A stretch of DNA of 10,447 nt, from positions 1 to 10,447 of the forward strand of contig JAVVPL010000076.1 of assembly GCA_036655775.1 (NCBI GenBank). Direction: 5' to 3'. Below the pieces are notes generated by a model. That model was given only the letters and a program-made list of their open reading frames with translations, was not told the DNA's origin and did not search any database. This stretch comes from JAVVPL01 sp036655775. Its GTDB lineage: Bacteria > Bacteroidota > Bacteroidia > Bacteroidales > P3. This document shows positions 6,681-10,447 of the stretch, one piece after another. Made by a program: the position numbers and the translations under genes. Each line of letters starts with the position of its first letter. The first letter of the stretch is position 1.

Positions 6681-6718
6681 AAAAGAAGCTGCTCATTTTT
6701 TTGGCAGCTTCTTTTGTT
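6681..6718 (+). terminator. Intrinsic terminator of fbaA
   Basis: Bases 6681-6692 (aaaagaagctgc) pair perfectly with 6704-6715 (gcagcttctttt), a 12-bp stem with an 11-base T-rich loop, and the right arm ends in TTTTGTT. It begins 44 bases after the fbaA stop codon. Its T-tail also holds the -33 element of the next promoter. Confidence 0.92.
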
Positions 6719-6744
6719 ATTTACGGCATTTTTTACTACCTTTG
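6712..6744 (+). promoter_or_regulatory. Bacteroidota promoter of the M23 peptidase gene
   Basis: TTTTG (6712-6716) is the -33 element and TACCTTTG (6737-6744) fits the -7 consensus TANNTTTG, with 20 bp between, the same spacing as the fbaA promoter. The ATG at 6751 is only six bases beyond the -7 element, so the transcript should start within a few bases of, or at, the start codon. Confidence 0.75.
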
Positions 6745-6750
6745 CCAGCT

Positions 6751-7641
6751 ATGAATTTTCAAAGAGGAATATATATATGTGCATTTTTATTTAGCTTGGT
6801 CTTGCTTGAGGCTCAGCCGAATCCATATAAGAATCTTCAGCCCATTACTATTTTGGAAAGTCAAAACGACAGCATTGATTTAGCAAGAATATATTATAAA
6901 TATTTGATGCCTCCCGAAGATAATGAATTTTTCTCTGCAATTTCAGATGATTATGAGAGTTTTGACAATCAAGCTATTCATTATCCGAGAACTGATTTTT
7001 CACATAAAAAAGATACCACCTATTTACCCTTGCTTTTAAGTGCAGATCAAAAATATGTACATCCTTTTAATGGAATTGTAACTTCTCGTTTTGGTCCTCG
7101 TTCCCGTCGGTATCATAAGGGGACCGATGTGAAATTATATACAGGAGATCCTATACATGCAGCCTTTGACGGGGTTGTACGGGTGTCGGTACGGAATCCT
7201 TCGTATGGATATTTAGTGATTGTGCGTCATTATAATGGATTGGAAACCTATTATGCACACATGTCCAAATTATTAGTAGAGGCAGATCAACCTGTAAAAG
7301 CAGGAGATTTGGTGGGTTTAGGAGGAAATACGGGGCATTCAAGAGGTTCACACTTACATTTTGAAGTTCGCTATTTGGGAGCGGCTATTAATCCTGAAGA
7401 GGTAATTGATTTTAAAAAATATTCTTTACTGCAAGATACCTTGTATTTAACTCCCCAAACTTTCTCCTATACCAAACACGTGAGTAAGCCAGCACAAGCG
7501 CGTTATCATAAAATACAAAAAGGCGAAACTCTTAGTGGAATTGCTCGTAAGTATAGAACCACCGTAGCTACTTTGGCAAAATTGAATAAAATTAGTACCA
7601 AAACCAAAATTCGTGCAGGTAATAGTATACGAGTTCGCTAA
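6751..7641 (+). CDS. Secreted M23 (LytM-type) metallopeptidase with C-terminal LysM domain
   Basis: A 296-residue exported protein likely to cut peptidoglycan cross-links or act as an activator of cell-wall hydrolases. Residues 1 to about 21 form a signal peptide (basic MNFQRG, then a hydrophobic run ending LLEAQ). Residues about 100-220 are the M23 domain with a complete zinc site: H122 and D126 in HKGTDV, H170 in YYAHMS, and HLHFE (201-205). Residues about 252-296 are one LysM peptidoglycan-binding domain (YHKIQKGETLSGIARKY through NSIRVR). The region between (22-100) looks like a Bacteroidota-specific spacer. ATG 6751 is chosen over the in-frame TTG at 6742 because that TTG belongs to the promoter. 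The gene converges on clpB, 48 bp between stops, with no hairpin seen in that gap. With all metal ligands present, an active enzyme is more likely than a degenerate scaffold. Confidence 0.94.
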   Translation: MNFQRGIYICAFLFSLVLLEAQPNPYKNLQPITILESQNDSIDLARIYYKYLMPPEDNEFFSAISDDYESFDNQAIHYPRTDFSHKKDTTYLPLLLSADQKYVHPFNGIVTSRFGPRSRRYHKGTDVKLYTGDPIHAAFDGVVRVSVRNPSYGYLVIVRHYNGLETYYAHMSKLLVEADQPVKAGDLVGLGGNTGHSRGSHLHFEVRYLGAAINPEEVIDFKKYSLLQDTLYLTPQTFSYTKHVSKPAQARYHKIQKGETLSGIARKYRTTVATLAKLNKISTKTKIRAGNSIRVR

Positions 7642-7689
7642 TTGGCATTGTGCTTAATTCACCTTTTACACCTTTAATTCTTCGCTGCT

Positions 7690-9846
7690 TTAAAAAAACA
7701 CGGGTTTATCGAGTAATATATCCATCGTTATGGGGGTGTCTTTAGGAAATGTGCCCGCTAGAATTTGTTTTGAAATTTCATTTAAAATTGTTTTTTGAAT
7801 AAAGCGTTTCAATGGACGTGCTCCATATTGAGGTGTATAGGCTTTTTGAACAATATAATCTATGGCTTCTTCTTTGAAACTGAGTATATAGTTGTTGGCT
7901 GCCAACAATGCACTTAATTGAGCTAATTGCATGCTTACAATTTCCTTAATCTCTGCTGAATTTAAAGGTTTAAACATAATAATTTCATCAATACGATTCA
8001 AAAATTCGGGTCGAAATTGTTGACGTAAGAGTTGCATAACGTCGGTTTTGCTTTTTTGATAACACTTTTCTTCTTCGCCTTTTTTGCATTGATCAAAATT
8101 TTCTTGAATTAAGTGAGCACCTGTATTGGAGGTCATAATAATAATCGTGTTCTTAAAATCGGCAAAACGACCTTTATTATCAGTTAAACGGCCATTATCT
8201 AAAACTTGTAAAAGAATATTGAATACATCGGGATGTGCTTTTTCAATTTCATCTAAAAGAATTACGGAATAGGGGTGACGTCGTACAGCTTCGGTAAGTT
8301 GTCCACTTTCATCATATCCTACATAGCCAGGAGGAGCTCCCACTAAACGGGATACGGTATGTTTTTCTTGATATTCAGACATATCAATACGAATGATTGC
8401 ATTCTCATCATTGAAAAGATAGTCGGCAAGTGCGTTGGCAAGTTCGGTTTTTCCAACCCCAGTGGTTCCTAAGAAAATAAACGACCCTATTGGACGTTTG
8501 GGATCGCTAAGTCCAGCTCGAGAACGTCGAATGGCATCGGCCACGGCACTAATGGCTTCCTCTTGTCCCACCACTCTATGGTGCAATTCATCTTCGATAT
8601 GGAGAAGTTTTTCTCTTTCGCTTTGGAGCATTCGATTGACAGGAATGCCTGTCCAACGAGCCACAACTTCAGCAATTTCTTCACTTCCAATTTCTTCTTT
8701 AATCAAAGCTGAATTGGCTTGTAATTGAGTTAGTTGGTTTTTATATTGGCTTACTTTGGCTTCGGCATCTTTGATTCGTCCATAACGTAATTCGGCTACT
8801 ACTTCATAATTTCCGCTACGTTCGGCTTGTTGGGCTTCAAATTTGTATTTTTCAATGGCATTCATTTCTTGTTGAATGCTTTCTACAATTTCTTTTTCGG
8901 CTTTCCATTTTTTCTTCATTGCATCGCGTTCCACCGACAAACTATCAATTTCAGTTTTGAGTTGTTCTAATTTTAATTTGTCTTTTTCTCGTTTAATGGC
9001 TTCGCGCTCAATTTCCAATTGACGAATACGTCTTTCTATTTCGTCGAGTTTTTCTGGCACTGAATTGATTTCTAAACGCAATTTTGCAGAAGCTTCATCA
9101 ATTAAATCGATGGCTTTATCGGGAAGAAAACGGTCGGTAATATACCGTTGAGAGAGTTGTACGGCAGCAATAATAGCTTCATCTTTGATACGGACTCTAT
9201 GGTGAGTTTCGTATCGTTCCTTGAGTCCTCTAAGAATAGAAATGCTATCTTCCATATTGGGCTCGTCAATGGTTACAATTTGGAATCGACGCTCCAAAGC
9301 TTTATCTTTTTCAAAATATTTTTGATATTCTTTGAGGGTGGTGGCCCCAATGGCACGAAGTTCGCCTCTGGCTAAGGCAGGTTTGAGAATATTGGCGGCA
9401 TCCATAGCTCCTTCACCACCGCCTGCACCTACTAGGGTGTGGATTTCATCGATAAAAAGAATTACTTCGCCATTGGATTCTATCACTTCTTTCACTACGT
9501 TTTTAAGACGTTCTTCAAATTCGCCCTTGTACATAGCTCCCGCTACGAGCGAACCCATATCTAAGGAATAGATTTGTTTTGTCTTTAAATCTTCGGGTAT
9601 ATCTCCACTAATAATTCGATGGGCGAGACCTTCTGCAATAGCGGTTTTTCCAACCCCTGGTTCGCCTATAAGGATAGGATTATTTTTAGTTCGACGAGAA
9701 AGAATTTGTAACACTCGACGAATTTCTTCATCTCGACCTATCACGGGATCTAGTTTCCCTGCTTTGGCTAATTCATTGAGATTTTTGGCATATTTAGGAA
9801 GGGCTTGTAAGCCTTCTCCCGAAGGAGTTTGTTGATTTGTGTTCAT
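7690..9846 (-). CDS. clpB: ClpB-type disaggregase lacking the N-terminal domain
   Basis: ClpB is the hexameric AAA+ machine that, with DnaK, pulls proteins out of aggregates. Full-length forms are about 860 residues; this one is 718 and lacks the N domain (about 145 residues). Seen in order: linker (1-25), first AAA module with Walker A GEPGVGKT (61-68), pore-loop AMYKGEF (Y106), Walker B VILFIDE (128-134), sensor GATT (167-170) and LERRFQ arginine fingers (184-189); a full coiled-coil middle domain (about 262-386, FEAQQAERSGNYEVVAEL); second module with GTTGVGKT (460-467), GAPPGYVGYDE (503-513), VILLDEIEKAHPD (528-540), FRPEFLNRIDE (611-621) and sensor 2 GARPLKR (675-681). The long middle domain and absence of an IGF/IGL loop argue for ClpB over ClpA/ClpC, so no ClpP partner is expected. 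An in-frame TAA at 9862-9864 shows the N domain is not encoded directly upstream. Confidence 0.95.
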   Translation of the reverse strand: MNTNQQTPSGEGLQALPKYAKNLNELAKAGKLDPVIGRDEEIRRVLQILSRRTKNNPILIGEPGVGKTAIAEGLAHRIISGDIPEDLKTKQIYSLDMGSLVAGAMYKGEFEERLKNVVKEVIESNGEVILFIDEIHTLVGAGGGEGAMDAANILKPALARGELRAIGATTLKEYQKYFEKDKALERRFQIVTIDEPNMEDSISILRGLKERYETHHRVRIKDEAIIAAVQLSQRYITDRFLPDKAIDLIDEASAKLRLEINSVPEKLDEIERRIRQLEIEREAIKREKDKLKLEQLKTEIDSLSVERDAMKKKWKAEKEIVESIQQEMNAIEKYKFEAQQAERSGNYEVVAELRYGRIKDAEAKVSQYKNQLTQLQANSALIKEEIGSEEIAEVVARWTGIPVNRMLQSEREKLLHIEDELHHRVVGQEEAISAVADAIRRSRAGLSDPKRPIGSFIFLGTTGVGKTELANALADYLFNDENAIIRIDMSEYQEKHTVSRLVGAPPGYVGYDESGQLTEAVRRHPYSVILLDEIEKAHPDVFNILLQVLDNGRLTDNKGRFADFKNTIIIMTSNTGAHLIQENFDQCKKGEEEKCYQKSKTDVMQLLRQQFRPEFLNRIDEIIMFKPLNSAEIKEIVSMQLAQLSALLAANNYILSFKEEAIDYIVQKAYTPQYGARPLKRFIQKTILNEISKQILAGTFPKDTPITMDILLDKPVFF

Positions 9847-9879
9847 GGTGTATTTAGTTTTTTAATAAAGTATTCAATA

Positions 9880-9908
9880 CAAAAATAAATAACAAAAGCT
9901 TTGCCAAA
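9880..9908 (-). promoter_or_regulatory. Candidate promoter of clpB
   Basis: Read on the minus strand, TTTG at 9908-9905 and TATTTTTG at 9887-9880 fit the -33 and -7 elements with 17 bp between. The transcript would start near 9873, giving a leader of about 27 nt before the ATG at 9846. No CIRCE-like inverted repeat or other heat-shock operator was seen in the 141-bp gap (9847-9987). Confidence 0.6.
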
Positions 9909-9987
9909 GGAAAGGATCATAAAAAACGGAAAAGAAGGGTGTCAAAAAGGCATAGAATAACGACAAAAATTCATAGCATACGCATTC

Positions 9988-10440
9988 TTAGTGGGTCGAT
10001 TCGTAAAGTTTGGGCTTTTCGCTGCGTTTTTTAGCAGGAAGAGGGGGATTGGAATTATGGGCATCTACATCTAATTTTAAATTCCATTTTCCTTGTTCAA
10101 AAAAAAAGGCATCATAAATACCTCCTATAGGCAAATAAAAAGAAAATTCATTTTGTAAATGACTTTTTAAGGGAACTAAACGATCAAAAACAATTAGATT
10201 GGCGGGGATGCTATGCAGACTCGGTGCCACTCCTTTTTTTTTGCTCGCTATTTTTTTTGGATACGATTGGTAATCATAACGTAAAATCATATCATACATT
10301 TTACCTAGACGAAAAATTACTCTTTTTTGTAAGGTTTTACCCATTTTAAATAGAGGACTTCCAAAAACTAGGTCTCCATTGGATTTGATATACAAACTTT
10401 CAATTACTTTTCGATTGCAAAGGGCATCGCTACCATTCCA
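9988..10440 (-). CDS. Conserved hypothetical Bacteroidota protein, 3' part; 5' end interrupted or outside window
   Basis: An open frame of 150 codons running to a TAA at 9988-9990. The body reads as real protein: GDLVFGSPLFK, MILRYDY, then LIVFDRLVPLKSHLQNEFSFYLP, GGIYDAFFFEQGKWNLKLDVDA and a short basic tail. The VFDRLVP ... YDAFFFEQGKW ... DVDA pattern matches, from memory, a conserved Bacteroidota family of unknown function. Those proteins continue upstream with a segment like LGWDGNNALTNRK, and this frame reads WNGSDALCNRK just before its limit, with a TGA at 10441-10443 where the glycine would be. No ATG lies upstream of the conserved part; TTG 10393-10395 and ATG 10342-10344 would cut into it. 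So this is probably the 3' end of a larger gene broken by a nonsense change or sequencing error. Three homopolymer runs of 8-9 bases lie within it. Upstream of clpB on the same strand, 141 bp away. Confidence 0.6.
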   Translation of the reverse strand, partial: WNGSDALCNRKVIESLYIKSNGDLVFGSPLFKMGKTLQKRVIFRLGKMYDMILRYDYQSYPKKIASKKKGVAPSLHSIPANLIVFDRLVPLKSHLQNEFSFYLPIGGIYDAFFFEQGKWNLKLDVDAHNSNPPLPAKKRSEKPKLYESTH

Positions 10441-10447
10441 TCACAAA

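Noticed and set aside
7642..7689. Bidirectional terminator between the convergent M23 peptidase and clpB genes
   Set aside because: I find only a short direct repeat (CACCTTTTA and CACCTTTAA) and no inverted repeat with a T-tail.
9988..10447. Altered genetic code with TGA read as Gly or Trp
   Set aside because: The other genes use TGG for Trp and GGN for Gly and contain no internal TGA; one TGA in a possibly damaged gene is not enough.

Overview
The window looks like an AT-rich chromosomal segment of a member of the Bacteroidota. The evidence is the gene content (PNPase, CoaD, class II aldolase, an M23/LysM protein, ClpB with the GTTGVGKT second Walker A), the A-rich leaders without Shine-Dalgarno sequences, and several promoters matching the Bacteroidota pattern TTTG ... 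TANNTTTG. All nine stop codons are TAA or TAG. No tRNA, rRNA, CRISPR array, insertion sequence or phage gene was seen. I cannot name a genus.

Layout, plus strand: the 3' third of pnp, closed by a strong hairpin terminator (741-781). Then coaD (coenzyme A synthesis), whose end overlaps by 11 nt a membrane-anchored family 2 glycosyltransferase carrying an unusual C-terminal Rossmann-like domain. Two hairpins (2976-3008 and 3042-3076) separate this pair from a lysine/alanine-rich, histone H1-like protein built on an 18-residue tandem repeat and ending in a small globular region plus an acidic tail. Next come a six-helix membrane protein resembling the DUF6580 putative transporters, a 380-bp non-coding stretch with a long hairpin and the fbaA promoter and leader, fbaA (glycolysis/gluconeogenesis) with its terminator, and a secreted M23 peptidase with a LysM domain whose transcript is predicted to be almost leaderless.

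Minus strand: clpB, convergent with the peptidase gene, encodes a disaggregase that lacks the whole N-terminal substrate-binding domain and begins where the short isoform of E. coli ClpB begins. At the right edge is a conserved hypothetical gene whose open frame is broken by a TGA five to seven bases from the window end.

The genes are mostly unrelated housekeeping units with their own signals, not one pathway. I see no clear new multi-gene system. The points most worth following are the N-domain-less ClpB, the repeat protein, the glycosyltransferase fusion and the structured non-coding stretch before fbaA.
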